From assembly GCA_037447655.1 (NCBI GenBank), contig JBBHKE010000963.1, forward strand, positions 260,608-320,694: DNA of 60,087 bases, given 5' to 3'. Shown here piece after piece: positions 20,446 to 32,222 of the stretch. The translations under genes and the position numbers were made by a program. Origin of the DNA: Zygnema cylindricum (lineage: Eukaryota; Streptophyta; Zygnematophyceae; Zygnematales; Zygnemataceae). The notes under the pieces are model-generated. The model saw nothing but the letters and a program-made list of their open reading frames with translations, was not told the DNA's origin and did not search any database. How positions within the stretch are numbered: position 1 is the stretch's first letter; every line of letters starts with the position of its first letter.

Positions 20446-21224
20446 GGGTGTGTCCCCATGTACTTGTAACTTAGCGAAATTACTTTGTATTTTAGCGCGG
20501 ATCCGCCGGACCCGGTTTTCAAGTGTCCCTATGTCTGTAATGACGAAATCGTAACTTACTCTTGTGACGATTGTATACGTCGACAATACCTATGACGGTT
20601 GTCAACGTCGACAATCTGTGGTCGCACGATATTTTTTGTACCTGCGTGTGACGTCGCATGTCTTACCGTGACATTGTAGACGTACCGCCTTCCAGCCTGT
20701 GCAATTATACGGTCGAAGATGAGGCGCTTTGCCTTCGCGTCTCCTGTCCGGTCGACGTGAAATGGCATCGGAATTTGAAGACCCATGCAAAAAAAAAAAT
20801 CCGTACTAGACGAAAACGGACAAATCCAAACAAATTGTGTACTTGTCTTTGTCGTAATAGAACGCAAACGAACAAAACATAGCTAACTATGTACTTTTCT
20901 TTGTCCTTGGAAATCGTAGGATTTTTGTCGAAATTTACGGCACGCACGAAAATATGTTCCTATTTGTCAATCGAAAAAACCTAATTTTACATCACATCGC
21001 GCATGTGTTTTAAAGATAAGGTTGAAAATGACGTTTTTTGTCGTCGAAGTGGGTCGAAAAGCACAAGACGACAACTTTTCGTACATCTTAAGTTCAAGGA
21101 TAACGCAAATTGTACTCTACAAGTTTGCGATTCCTTCGTACGGTAGAACTTAGGCAGTACGACGCTAAGTTTTACAGGAAAACGACAGGAAGAAACCCTT
21201 ACTTATGCACATGGGGACACACCC
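20446..21224. mobile_element. GGGTG-family TIR element, copy 2
   Basis: Begins GGGTGTGTCCCCATGT and ends ACATGGGGACACACCC, flanked by TAA on both sides (20443-20445, 21225-21227). It is 779 bp with no transposase. Internal sequence (GACGATTGTATACGTCGACA, CCTGTAAAACTTAG on the minus strand) matches copy 1 at 14222-15379. Confidence 0.8.
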
Positions 21225-21227
21225 TAA

Positions 21228-21300
21228 GGGTGAGCTTCCATTATAGGAAAAGTGGGGTTGTTTAATGGAAGCCGTACGATTTCGTACATATTCGTACCAT
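21228..21300 (+). mobile_element. End of a GGGTGAGCTTCCATTA element
   Basis: Starts immediately after the TAA that flanks copy 2, with GGGTGAGCTTCCATTA. A similar end with related flanking bases (AAATGGGGTT-like) is at 43383. An internal inverted copy (TAATGGAAGC) forms a 10-bp stem at 21235-21266. The far end was not found. Confidence 0.4.
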
Positions 21301-22060
21301 TGTTTTTGCTTTGCCCTTTTTCTAAAAGGGCAAAGCATTGTAGTCGCATTCGTCTCTGGTGACAACGATAATTGACCATCGAAAAGGAGAGAGGGAGGGA
21401 ATGAGGGAAGGGGAGACGGAGGAAGTGGTTGACAGGAAGAGAAGCAGATTCTCGCTCCCATGACGAGACAATGGGAGATGTTGACAAGACAGTCCACAAC
21501 CGCTTACTGAACGGTACAATACTGCACCTACGCAATGAACTGCCAAAATTATTTTCCCATCGACGATCAAAATGAATCAATATCCATATCGTCGTACCAG
21601 ATTTGTCATTGGATTTAAAAACCTCAACCGTACACAAATCGTAGCTGCAAGAAGTTTGACGTTCGACAAAATAGTCGTACAAAAAACATAGCCGCAAGAA
21701 GTTTGACGGTCGACAAAATATCTATCAACGAACCAACAAAATCTATCGCAAATCTGTCGCATTTTTTATGGTACTGTACAAAAACGACAGGCCCTTGGCA
21801 ACCAAAGGGCAAAGCACCGGGTCGCGCACGACTATTATTTTGTGTAAGATCGTGAGCCGTTGAGTGTTTTGAGTTTTGATTGGCGTCCCTGGTGGCAACG
21901 GTAATTAATTGTCGATTGTTTTTGTGTAGGATCGTGTGCCGTTGAGTGATTTGAGTTTTGATTGGCTTTGTCATGTTCCAATTTTGATGTAATGAAAAGA
22001 GACAAGTGGTAGAATCCTATTTGTTGTATTTCACGTGGTTGTAATGCATAGATGTCTCAT
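21300..22060 (+). repeat. Dispersed duplication, copy 1 (with 26270-26575)
   Basis: Shares AAAGCATTGTAGTCGCATTC, TCTCTGGTGACAAC, GTGTTTTGAGTTTTGATTGG and ATCCTATTTGTTGTATTTC in the same order with 26270-26575. Copy 2 is shorter by internal deletion. An AAGATCGTGAGCCGTTGAGTG motif occurs twice within this copy, in direct repeat. Confidence 0.7.
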
Positions 22061-22104
22061 TCGTACAGATTTTGACATTTTTACCAATTTCGTTATTTTC
22101 TATC

Positions 22105-22669
22105 ATAGTTCAAAAGTAGGTGAAAGTAGGCCCATACAATATGCCTATTGTACGCAAAACATACAATATGGCCTTAAAACCTATATTATATTGGTCGCAA
22201 AATGAAAAATAATAGTAACAGGGTTGAGTTGCACATCGATCGATAGAGAATTAAACGTCATGTCTAAATTTTGAAACACATTCGGACAAATTTTTATTTT
22301 TCCGTGAGTTTTGTGGTATTTTTTATTTAAACCGTCACATATGGACGATCGGACGATCGCTGATCAAAGTACCGATCTAAGAAGATCACATGAAAAGCCC
22401 ATAACACAACTTACGATAGGACTTACGTCCGTGTTTTTGTTTTTTTCCGGGTTTTTTTTCCCGCGGAATGTCATCCTACGCCGTGTCAGTTTGCTATAAA
22501 AATTCGTACGGCGGCGTGTGCTGTACTATGATGATACGTCAGATTCGTACGTTTGTACAGGAGTGTGCACAACGCACACACATAGAGTATGCTTACTCTA
22601 CGCGAGTTTTGTGCCAAGTTTTGTGCGCCTACCAAAGGCCTACCATAAAAACGCCTACTTTTGAACTAT
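22105..22669. mobile_element. MITE with ATAGTTCAAAAGTAGG termini
   Basis: A 565-bp element. The left end is ATAGTTCAAAAGTAGG and the right end CCTACTTTTGAACTAT, exact reverse complements over 16 bp with more matching bases inside (GTAGGCC/GGCCTAC). Non-coding. Its left half recurs inverted at 58658-58947. Confidence 0.7.
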
Positions 22670-23077
22670 ATTTTGTATAGATTTTCAACCTTTTGTAAAA
22701 TACGTATACTTTTCGTACAAAGTAAATATACGATAATAATGTAAGGAATTATTCAAATAAAGGGTCGAACGTACATCGTGAATCGCTATTAAAGCTAGAC
22801 TCTATTTTGGGTCAATGATAAGACGGACGAGGTTTATGTCGGCATTAATTATCTCCGCCGTAATTATGAACACTAAATTACGTATACGTACAAAACTATC
22901 TGTCCGTATAGTTTGACGTCACATGTAAATTTATCTCAATATTCACACGGATGACCATGTTGTCGATGGATGGGTTTTTTTCGTTAGAATTTTGTCAGTT
23001 TTTTTAGTGCAATTTGACGTGCGCGCGCGATTAAATTAACTCATTTTTGTACTTTGTTACTTATTAAAGTACAATCT

Positions 23078-23777
23078 GTACGGTCAGACACCGACCGTAC
23101 GCCACACTATTTCAAACGGTAGTATATTAGAATTGCTAGACGCTAATTAAACCTTACCTTAGTTAGTATAAAAGATAATTTAGAATTATGTACTCTATTT
23201 AACGTCATAGAGTCAAAATTTAGGGCGACCAAATTAGCATTCATAAATCTAATTACGATTCGCAGTGTACATTATACACACCTAACAGTAATTTGGATGT
23301 AGCCGCGATAGTCTATGTTCACATGTTCGACACTTGAACACGTGAGAACAAGTTCTCGCGATTCTCCCTCGTGTTTATGACTGTGATTCAAATCCGAGTG
23401 CGCTTTTTCGTGGCGACGCACTCAATTTCCTGTGCCGATGCCATTATCTAAAGCTTGTTCTGTACATCTGTACAAAATAATGAGCAGTTTTCGTACGAAC
23501 TAATCCATTTTTTATACTACACAATCTAAATATTTGAGAAAGTCGAAATTGGAGCAATTAACGCTAATTAAACAAAACCTATAGTTTGTGTTCACATATT
23601 TTTTGAACATGTGGGAACAGGTTTTTGTGATTTCCCTTCGTCTTTATGACTTGGAATGAAATCTGAGAACGCAGTTCCGTGGCGACGCACTCAATTTCCC
23701 TTGTCGACGCTGTTACTTGACACTTGTTTTGTACGACAGTACAAAATAATGAATAGTTTTAGTACGAATTGACACAA
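23078..23777 (+). repeat. Large diverged duplication, copy 1
   Basis: Matches 26883-27581 in the same orientation, with scattered differences through the first part and complete identity over the last 221 bp (23557-23777). It also contains an internal tandem repeat of about 275 bp (GGCGACGCACTCAATTTCC occurs twice). Non-coding. Confidence 0.85.
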
Positions 23778-23779
23778 GT

Positions 23780-24600
23780 TACAAATAGCTTCTATTTTCC
23801 GAAGCTTGGCATCCTTATCCGTTTATCTTTTACTTCTAATTTCACTCAAACTAAGGGTGAATATACTTTTTTTTTGTCAATTTCTTTGGTTAGAGTTGAG
23901 AGCCAATTGTGTTCAATTCTTTTCAATATTAAGGGTTGAATCTTCTCTCATTGTAGAAACCTGAAAGTTCAAGACTGTTTTTTTACAACAAATCATATAA
24001 CCAACTGTTGCCTGTCCGTAATTCAATTTTTCCTACTTGCTCTTTTCTTGTGATTTTTTTTGGAGTTGGACGATCTTCAGCAATATATCGATTCTGACAA
24101 AATTGACGATTTGGATAAGTGGGACGTGACGTGACGCGACAAATCAAAATGCATAGAATAAAACCTAACGATTACATGTTTAAGTAAATGCTTTATGTAC
24201 GGAATTGTATACAGACGTGCGCCAATTCTCGGTGGACAATCAATGTGTAAAAAGGTTTAGATTGGACCAAACTTTTGTGGCTTATTTTGTGTTGACTCTT
24301 AGTTTGCATTGAAAAGACAAAGCAGAGTAGACAAAATTTACACCTTTCATCCATTAATGTCAAAACAAGCAGTACAGACATAGTCAAGTAAAACAATATA
24401 GAGTTTGGCTTTATTAGAAAAGTCATTTTGTAACACTTTGTTCTAAGTGGACCATTTATTAAAAGCTACGGCTTTCCTGCTACTCTATTGTCTGTTGTCA
24501 ACTCTACTTTGTCTGTTTGCTATTTATATATATTTCTCTCCTTGCTCTTTCCTATCTTTCCTGTCTTTTTCTTCATGTGACTCCTTAAAGCCCTTCTCTG
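23780..24600. other. Spacer, nothing recognised
   Basis: AT-rich sequence, no supported gene. Confidence 0.3.
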
Positions 24601-24619
24601 TGATTGACTGCGCTAAGTC

Positions 24620-25590
24620 ATATGTTTGTGGATGCGGGGGTTCCTCCGATCGCTCAAATGGTTGGCCAAAAGCTACAAGTTATAGGCCCACCCATACGTG
24701 GCCCAAAGGAGTTCAGACTTCAGAAATAGGAGAGTGGCGCCCATTCCAAAACAGCCGTGAGTAGAGGAGGAAAATTGGGTACATCTGCAATGAAAACACT
24801 AAGAGAAGGTGTAGCAGGTCAAGCCCAGACATAGGATGAGAATGAAGGGGGAGCCTTGAAAAAAAGTCTCCAATGGCTCAAGGAAAATTTAAGCAAGACA
24901 TTAGTGAAACCAACCATGGCACAACGAGTCAAACTGCAACGAAAACTCTCACACGCACCCTACGACATAATGCTATCAATATTAGAAAACATTTCCCAAT
25001 ACTCAAAAACCCTAGCTTAGGTAGAATCAGCAAAAAAATACCTTCCTACATAAACAAAGATCTTAATGTTTATAATGTCACTTTCCCACAGATTTTGAGC
25101 CATTTCTCACTTCATTAGCGAACCAAATGTGGGAGGAGCCGAAGTGGGAGGAGGTGGTCAAGAAGTTGATTACTATAGACGGCTCCACCAAGGTGGTGAT
25201 GCTGGAAAAGTATACGAGAAGGAACCTCGCATCAACAGAAGTGGTCAATACACTGACCAATTAGGTGACACGGTAGAGATAAGTCAAACCAGTTAGAACC
25301 CAGATCAAAGAGATTCTGTTTGCAAAGCTAGCATTCAGATCAATGACGACCCTAGCGGATAGGAGAGAGGAAGAACTACTGACAATGGAGGAGAGAAGAT
25401 ACCAATTCTATTACAATAAACCTGGGCCTTTTGGTCTCAAGCGGTTCTTTCAAAACAAAATTAGAGAAGGTAGGTTTGCCATGAGGCGGATAGAAGGGGA
25501 AGAAGAACTCACCGTTTCGCGGAAGCAATCTGAGGAGATTCACCATCGGCCAAGAGCATGTGCCATATCTCTATCCGCAATCATCTGAAG
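24620..25590 (+). pseudogene. Decayed coding sequence of unknown family
   Basis: One frame stays open from about 24625 to 25035 apart from a few isolated TAG/TAA stops, and reads balanced protein (for example VPPIAQMVGQKLQVIGPPIR and SLQWLKENLSKTLVKP). After a frame change, the frame at 25127-25588 reads MWEEPKWEEVVKKLI and then EEELLTMEERRYQFYYNKPG with RRIEGEEELTVSRKQ. The later part is charged and probably helical. It looks like a host gene fragment or transposon ORF damaged by point mutations and frameshifts. I do not recognise the family. Confidence 0.4.
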
Positions 25591-25599
25591 GAGTTGCCA

Positions 25600-26260
25600 A
25601 ATCAGATGGCTGAGGACTCCATCCTTGAACCATCACATTCCAAAGTTAGAAGCATCTGTAAATGGGACGTTTTTCAGCCAACGACAAAGGAGTCAAGCAA
25701 AAAGGACAAAATTGGAGTTCTAACCCTGCAAAGAGAGAATCAAAGCGGCGAATAGAAAAGCTGCACATTTAACTTTGTAGATGTTGCTGCATCAACTAAC
25801 GCAGAGACAAAATATGGCTTAGATAAGTCTGGGGCCATCAGCTCCAAGTGGAGCACACGAAAAAAACAAGATCTTAAATTTAAAGGTCATTCATCTCAAG
25901 TGGAGACAGGAAGGAGATCTTACCTCAAAAAGGTCAAAGATCAGGTGTCTCAAAACAACACCAATTTCTTCCGCAGCGCCTCAAAACGACGTAAACCCAC
26001 AAAAGGTATTAAGGCACTTTACCATGTAACCTAAACTTAGTCTTGCTACTTTGTTTTTTAGCGAATATTTTACCTACTACTTTCAAAGAATTTCGATGTA
26101 AATTAATGAAATCGTTAATTTAGATTATGACGGATGTAGACGTGGGTGTCATTTGTGACGGTTGTAGACGACTACAAAACAAACGACAATTGATGACGTT
26201 TACAAAAAAGCGACGGTTGTCAAAGTCTAGTCACTTTTGACATTGTAGATGTTTTGTGAC
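25600..26260. other. Possible continuation of the decayed frame, then spacer
   Basis: Up to about 26020 the composition still resembles coding DNA, with many short broken frames. Beyond that no gene is seen. Confidence 0.25.
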
Positions 26261-26269
26261 ATTTTGACA

Positions 26270-26575
26270 TCCCGATTTTGTTTCTTTTTTGCCCTTTTTC
26301 GAAAAGCATTGTGGTCGCATTCGTCTCTGGTGACAACAATAATTGATCGTCGATTTTTTTTGTGGAAGATCTTGAGCCTTTGGGTGTTTTGAGTTTTGAT
26401 TGGCGACTTTGGTAACAACGATAAGTGATAGTCAATTGTTTTTTTGTAAGATCGTGAGGCGTTGAGTGATTTGAGTTTTGATTGGCTTTGTCATGTACCA
26501 ATTTCGATGTATTGAAAAGAGACACTCAGTACAATCCTATTTGTTGTATTTCGCGTGGTTGTGATGGCCAGACAA
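26270..26575 (+). repeat. Dispersed duplication, copy 2 (with 21300-22060)
   Basis: Shorter, diverged copy; see landmarks at copy 1. Confidence 0.7.
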
Positions 26576-26882
26576 ATTCGACGTCACGGCAAAATGTCAT
26601 GTTATTTATTTCGGTAGAGTAGCGTACAGTATCGTAGAGTATCGTACCTTTAATCTTTGCGCGAGTGATCCCGTCACATCACGCCACGTTGTCGTGTTCT
26701 AAATTTTTGTACACTACCGTAATTTTAGTGTTGGTGTGACGTACGATGTGTCGTGTTATCAATATTGGTACAATAACGTACATTATTGTACTTTTAATTT
26801 TGGCGCATGCGATCCCGTCACATCACGCCACGTTAACCGTACACTATATCGCAAATCTATTACAAACGCATCACTACAATCT

Positions 26883-27581
26883 TTACAATCAAACACCGAC
26901 TGTACGCCACACTATTTCATACGCCAGTATATTACAATTATTAGAGGATAATTAAACATTACCTTAATTAATATAAAGGATAATTTGGAATAACGGACTC
27001 TATTTAATGTGATAAGGTCGAAATTTAGGGCGACCAAATTAGCATTCATAACTCTAATTACGATTCACGATGTACTTTATGCACACTTAACACTAATTTG
27101 GATGTAGCAACAACAATCTATTTTCACATTTCGACGCTTAAACATGTGAGTACAAGTTCTCGCGATTCTCCCTCATCTTTATGACTTAAATTCAAATCCG
27201 AGTGCAATTTTTTGTGGCGACGCACTCAATTTCCTGTGCCGACACCTTTATTTGACGCTTATTCTGTACGTCTATTCAAAATAATGAGCAGTTTTCGTAT
27301 GAACTGATCAACTTTTTACACTACATTATTTAAATATTTGAGAAAGTCAAAATCGGAGGAATTAACGCTAATTAAACAAAACCTATAGTTTGTGTTCACA
27401 TATTTTTTGAACATGTGGGAACAGGTTTTTGTGATTTCCCTTCGTCTTTATGACTTGGAATGAAATCTGAGAACGCAGTTCCGTGGCGACGCACTCAATT
27501 TCCCTTGTCGACGCTGTTACTTGACACTTGTTTTGTACGACAGTACAAAATAATGAATAGTTTTAGTACGAATTGACACAA
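26883..27581 (+). repeat. Large diverged duplication, copy 2
   Basis: Pairs with 23078-23777. The terminal 221 bp (27361-27581) is identical to 23557-23777 while the first 480 bp is clearly diverged. Confidence 0.85.
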
Positions 27582-27918
27582 TTTGTACATTCCACTATTT
27601 AAAAGCAGTCGAAGTTAGAGTAGCTAACGCTAATTAAAAAGTAGGCGGATTAACGTAAAACAAAAATAAGTTTGATTGAGTTGTAGAAGAATTTTTTTTG
27701 ATGCTTTTATATTTTAATATTTTATTATAAAGCCAAAGTCGGTCAACGCATTTTATAAAGTTTTGTTTTTTGTTTCATACGCATTTCGTTAGTTTTTGGC
27801 CGTTTCATGCGTGTGTTTTATGCGGACGACACATCTATGTTGTAATGGTATGATAAACGACCAGACAAATTCGACTTCACGCCAAAATGTCGTGTTATCA
27901 ATGCATACAAACAAAAAC

Positions 27919-28315
27919 TGTTGAAATTATTAAATTTATATGGTATTTTCTAGGTATGAATTTATTAGTAAAAACAGGAAAAGTAAAAGCGTAGGCAACC
28001 TGCCTCCACCTCTTCACTCTACCCCCCATACTTGTTGTAGTCATTGAAGGATAGAGAGGTTGGTGGAGCCATGGCTGCCTCAGCTCCATAGGCAGGACTT
28101 AAGAGTGACCTAAGTCACTCTCAACAAAAGGCTGAGTCCGGCAGGACTCGAACCCCCGACCGGCAGAGCGTGGCGTAGCCGTCAGCTCTAACCAGTTGGT
28201 CAGATTGTTTGCTTGTTTGCTAGGGTAGCAGTGGTTGCCATTGAAAGTGGGCTAGTTAATAACTATCTAGAGGCTTCCTGTATTTTGTAGTCCAATGGAG
28301 GACACGAAAATTCCA
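27919..28315 (+). mobile_element. Copia A1 5' LTR, internally deleted
   Basis: Starts TGTTGAAATTATT and ends AAAATTCCA. It contains the family A blocks in order: TATTTTCTAGG near the start, TTGTTGTAGTCA, GCCATGGCTGCC, the antisense tRNA-like module (28130-28200) and the terminal CTATCTAGAGGCTTCCTGTA. About 640 bp present in other family A LTRs is missing between 28205 and the GCTAGGGTAGCA block. Confidence 0.7.
28144..28201 (-). other. tRNA-like module in A1 LTR
   Basis: On the minus strand: ACCAACTGGTTAGAGC (D-arm and A-box like) followed at normal tRNA spacing by GGGTTCGAGTCC (T-loop and B box). The anticodon arm and acceptor do not fold convincingly, so this is tRNA-like, not a tRNA gene. 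Equivalent modules sit at 42118-42190, 44445-44504, about 45955-46020, about 47538-47615 and, in the opposite sense, about 58385-58460. Confidence 0.5.
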
Positions 28316-28337
28316 GGTTAAAGGCCCACCCTCTAGG

Positions 28338-29180
28338 GTGCCCACCTTAAATGGATATGGGTTCATCTATTGGGAAGCCATGATGATGGGAGCTTTGTGC
28401 GAAAAACGATATTGGGGTATCGTCAGTGGACAAGTGAAACGTCCACCTTCGGGAACTCCACTAGGATTTGGAGGAGTAAGGTTTTCTGCAGCAACGGGTG
28501 CCTCAGCGGAGGAGGCAGATGATGGGGACAGTAGTGTGTCCAAAAAGGGGAAAGGGAAGGAGCCACCCCTCACTCTTATGGCCACAGTATTGGGAGCAGC
28601 GACCGTGAAGACCGCGGAGAACGATACTCAAATGTGGGAGGATGTAAACATGGCTGCCAAAAACTTCATTCTGAGGCACATCACTCAAGCTTTGGCCACC
28701 CCTCATCTTCATATTTACAAGGCCGAGGGGTTGTGGGTGAGTTTGGTGGAGATTTATAGAGTTAGAACTATTCAGGAGCTCTAGTTGGCTGAGCAAAAGC
28801 TAGTGAGTTACACTTTGTAATGATCTATCTTGTTTGTATATGGAGATGGAAAGTGCCGCGTGGACAGGTACAATGAAAATGAAAGTTAACACTCTTATCA
28901 TGAAGTTACCAGATGAGTACGAGAACATAGTGTACCGAGTACAGGAAATGCTTGATAGTTCATGGAAATGGAACACAGTGGTCAGGATGATACTTGTGGT
29001 GGAAAACATAATGGAGATTAGGAGAGGGGGAAAGAGCATTCAAGCTCTAGCAGCAGGAGGGGACCGATAGGGGAAAGACCCGAAGAAACCGTACAAAGGG
29101 GAAAGAGATCGTTCTAGAGGACCGAGCCCCCCAAAGGGTCTTTCTCATTTTTGCAAAAAACCAGGACACTCCATCGCTGA
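28338..29180 (+). pseudogene. Copia A1 gag (broken)
   Basis: The frame at 28338-28784 has the copia Gag head NGYGFIYWEAMMMGALCEK and continues as 28834-29070 (KLPDEYENIV), both UBN2-like. A zinc-knuckle remnant follows near 29143-29175 (FCKKPGHSIADC), where the first Cys of CxxC appears to be Ser. Gag would form the virus-like particle in the cytoplasm. Stops and frameshifts separate the pieces. Confidence 0.75.
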
Positions 29181-31719
29181 TTGTGTCAACCTGTCGGAGC
29201 TGAGGCTCCAAGAGAACCGTGGAGGGGGTTCTTCCGGAGGGAAGAAAAGGCACCTGTGGTTACAAAAGTGACAGGAGAAACCGAGGATGAGTCTTCTGAG
29301 GAGGATGGGGAGCTTCTTCTTGAAGAGAGTTTAGAGGAGAAGGAGATCCCTCGGAGAGAGAAGTGTGCTCTTGGAGCAATTCGGGAAGCTCCACAAGAAG
29401 GATGGATTATCGACTCAGGTGCACCCATGTCTATGTGTCGTGATAAGGAACTTTTCACTAAGCTAAGAAAGATCCCTAACGTAGAGATAGAGTATGGGGA
29501 TGGGAGAGTGGTTACTACAGATCTAGTGGGATCAGTAGATCTGAAAGTCTTAGTGGAGGGTAAGACTTCTACACTTACATTCTCAGATGTAGTGTACATT
29601 CCTCAGTTGAGTAAAAATTTTGTCTCTTCGTTTGTGCTAGATGACAAAGAGTTAGATACCTTCACTAGAAAGGGAGTATTTACAACTAAGTATGGGGATG
29701 AAGTTTACTTCACAACAAATGAGGGTAGCCAAGGAATGTTTAGGCTTAACCTGAGTAATGAAAATAAGAATAATTACTATGTTGGTGTTCCTAAGTTGAT
29801 GATTTGGCATAAGCGGTTGGGGCATGTGCATTTTGATAGGTTGAGGGAAATGAAAAAGCTTCGAGTAGTAGAAGGCATTCAGTTTGGGCATAATGAAATG
29901 ATGGATGATTGTAGTGGCTGTGGTCAAGGTAAGGCTCATAGACTCCCCTTTCCCAAAGCTGCCACATATAGAGGAGAGAAAGTACTAGATTTGGTCCACA
30001 CATATATTTGGGGACCTGCAAAAGTTCCTTCGGTTGGGGGAAAGAGGCTTATGTTAACAATAACCGATGACTGGTCTACATACTCTAGAGTCTACTTCTT
30101 AAAAACAAAGTCTGAAACATAAACTTAGTTCAAAGAATATAAAGTCTGGAGTGAGAAGTTGCATGAAACCCCCATTAAGAGTATTAGGAGTGATAATAGG
30201 GGGGAATATACCTCTAACCAGTTTGAGGAATATTTGAGAGATGAGGGAGTACAGCACCAGAAAACTGTACCATATAAATCGGAACAAAATGGGGTAGCTG
30301 AGAGGTTGAATCGAACATTAGGAGATTGTGCACGCAGTATGTTGGCCGACAAGAAAACAATAAAGAGATTTTGGGCAGAAGCAATGAACTGGCCAACTAA
30401 TAAGAATAGAGTCCACTCAGCTGAAGGATGACACCTTAGAGATTTGCCGAAGAAAACCAAATATCTCACATATTATGGTATTCGGTAGCCAAGTTTAGAA
30501 AGTAAACTGATTAAGGGAAACCTGATACTTTGTGGGATGCGATATTTTTAAGGATATAGAGTCTATAATTTAGGAAAGAAAGATATCATTCAATAAACGC
30601 TAGTTGTCACGGATGAAGGGTATTTGACCCCTTCAAATATACTAAGAAGACAAGGATCAGATTTGAGTCTGAAAGTGAGGAGAAATCGATCGTTCCCGAA
30701 AGGGACATGAGTGAAACCGTGATTGCAGATTCAAGAGAGATCCGAGATACAGGAGACTCACCGAAAACCTCACATACTCCTATGGACTGCGAGGAGAAAG
30801 AAGACGTGGGACTAGAACCAGCTTCCATGGACAGGGGAGCCGATGAGATAGTGAGGAGAAATTCTAGACTTCCATCCATTCCAGCTTTGGAGTTTGAGGG
30901 AGGGAGAAGGAGCAGCAAAAAGATATAGGAAAAACATGTCGCTCATAAGGTAACTAAGCTATCTCACCCAGATGAGCCTTAGTCTTACTCGGAGGCAGGG
31001 AATAGTTTGAAGAAAAAAAGATGGATTAGAGCCATAAATGATGAGATGGCTTCTATCATGGAAGCAAATATTTGGGAACTAACGGATTGTCCTCCAGACA
31101 ATAATCTATTGGGTGTAAATGGGTATTTAAACTAAAACCGAACCCAGATAATACCATTGAGAGATATAAGGCTTGATTGGTAGCCAAGGGGTTCACCCAA
31201 CAGGAGGGGATTGACTATGAGGAGACCTTTTCTCCAATTGTTCGGCTCCCATCGGTAAGGATTCTCCTCAGTCTTGCAGTAACGGAAGACATGGAAATTC
31301 ACCAGATGGATTATAAGACTTCCTATTTTAATGGTGAGTTAGAGGAAGAGATATTCATGAGGAAACTAGAGGGATTTGTGGAGGAAGGAGAAGAAAGCAA
31401 AGTGTGCAGGCTCATCAAGTCCTTATATGAACTGAAGCAGGCTCCCCGATAGTGGAATAAGAAACTAGATGAGTTTCTCACCGGTCAAGGGTATATCCGG
31501 ATCAGTTCTGACCATTCTATCTATATGTTTGAGGATGAGAATGGTGTCATTTTTATTGTAATTTATGTTGATGATCTGCTAGTGTTGAGTAAATCTTTGG
31601 AAAAGATCAATAAACTAAAGAAAGATCTTAGAAGCATATTTGATATGAAAGATTTAGGGGAGGCAAGATATATTTTGGGGATTCAAATGGAGAAAGATAG
31701 GGGGAAGAAGGTTATCAGG
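29181..31719 (+). pseudogene. Copia A1 pol (broken, cut by G1)
   Basis: Order is typical Ty1/copia: protease (WIIDSGAPMSM near 29403), GAG-pre-integrase (IWHKRLGH), integrase, then reverse transcriptase (IYVDDLLVLS near 31563). The first integrase Asp is replaced by Tyr (LVHTYIWG instead of HTDIWG in A2), while RSDNRGEY and NGVAERLNR remain. Stops include 30121, 30926, 30980, 31174 and 31450. Several are C-to-T changes relative to A2 (CGA to TGA at 31174, CAG to TAG at 31450). The RT is interrupted after MEKDRGKKVI by the G1 5' LTR. RNase H and the 3' LTR of A1 are not found in the window. Confidence 0.85.
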
Positions 31720-32188
31720 TGTAACAGGGTTACAAAGTTCGGTACTTAGTGGCTAGGGCTAGGCTGCTATAATTGCGATCCCAGAGCGGCGCAACTGCGA
31801 TTCCAGACCAGCGCAGCATAGCAACATAGCAAATTAGCGGCGTGGCAACTTAGTAGCGCAACAGCGTAGCAGCGCAGCATAGCAACGCCGTAGAATGTAG
31901 GTTGAGCTGTATAGTTCTAGAAGGAAGTTTTGGATAGATCTCGGTTGACCATGTAGCTGTACAGTACTAGGATGACTAGCAGTTAGTTGGTTTAAATAGT
32001 CGAGTAGACCTTGTGAATATGGACCTCAAGTAGACCTATACATCGAGCGCAACCTTGTACTCTCTTTCCAGCAATAAAGCGCAACCTTGTCTGTTAGTAC
32101 TGTGTGCTCCTACTGTTGCTACGGGAAGATCCTTGGTGTTTCCGCTGTGCATTGTGACGTGTTGTGGTGTATTGTTGCCTCTGTTACA
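31720..32188 (+). mobile_element. Chromovirus G1 5' LTR
   Basis: 469 bp with inverted ends TGTAACAG ... CTGTTACA. Inside is a low-complexity zone (31780-31890) with repeated GCGCAGCATAGCAAC-like words. It is inserted in the RT of A1. No matching 3' LTR is present in the window. Confidence 0.8.
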
Positions 32189-32189
32189 C

Positions 32190-32202
32190 TGATATCGGAG
32201 CC
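32190..32202 (+). other. G1 primer binding site (initiator tRNA-Met)
   Basis: TGATATCGGAGCC starts 1 nt after the LTR and is close to the classical plant PBS TGGTATCAGAGCC, complementary to initiator tRNA-Met. Confidence 0.8.
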
Positions 32203-32222
32203 TTTACCCGTGACGCAACAGC

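Noticed and set aside
21165-21697. Minus-strand ORFs of 80-157 codons near 21.2-21.7 kb
   Set aside because: They run across the end of GGGTG copy 2 and a purine-rich patch, with no conserved motif.
28130-28201. True tRNA gene in the A1 LTR
   Set aside because: A- and B-box-like parts are present, but the anticodon and acceptor stems do not pair and other copies have diverged differently.
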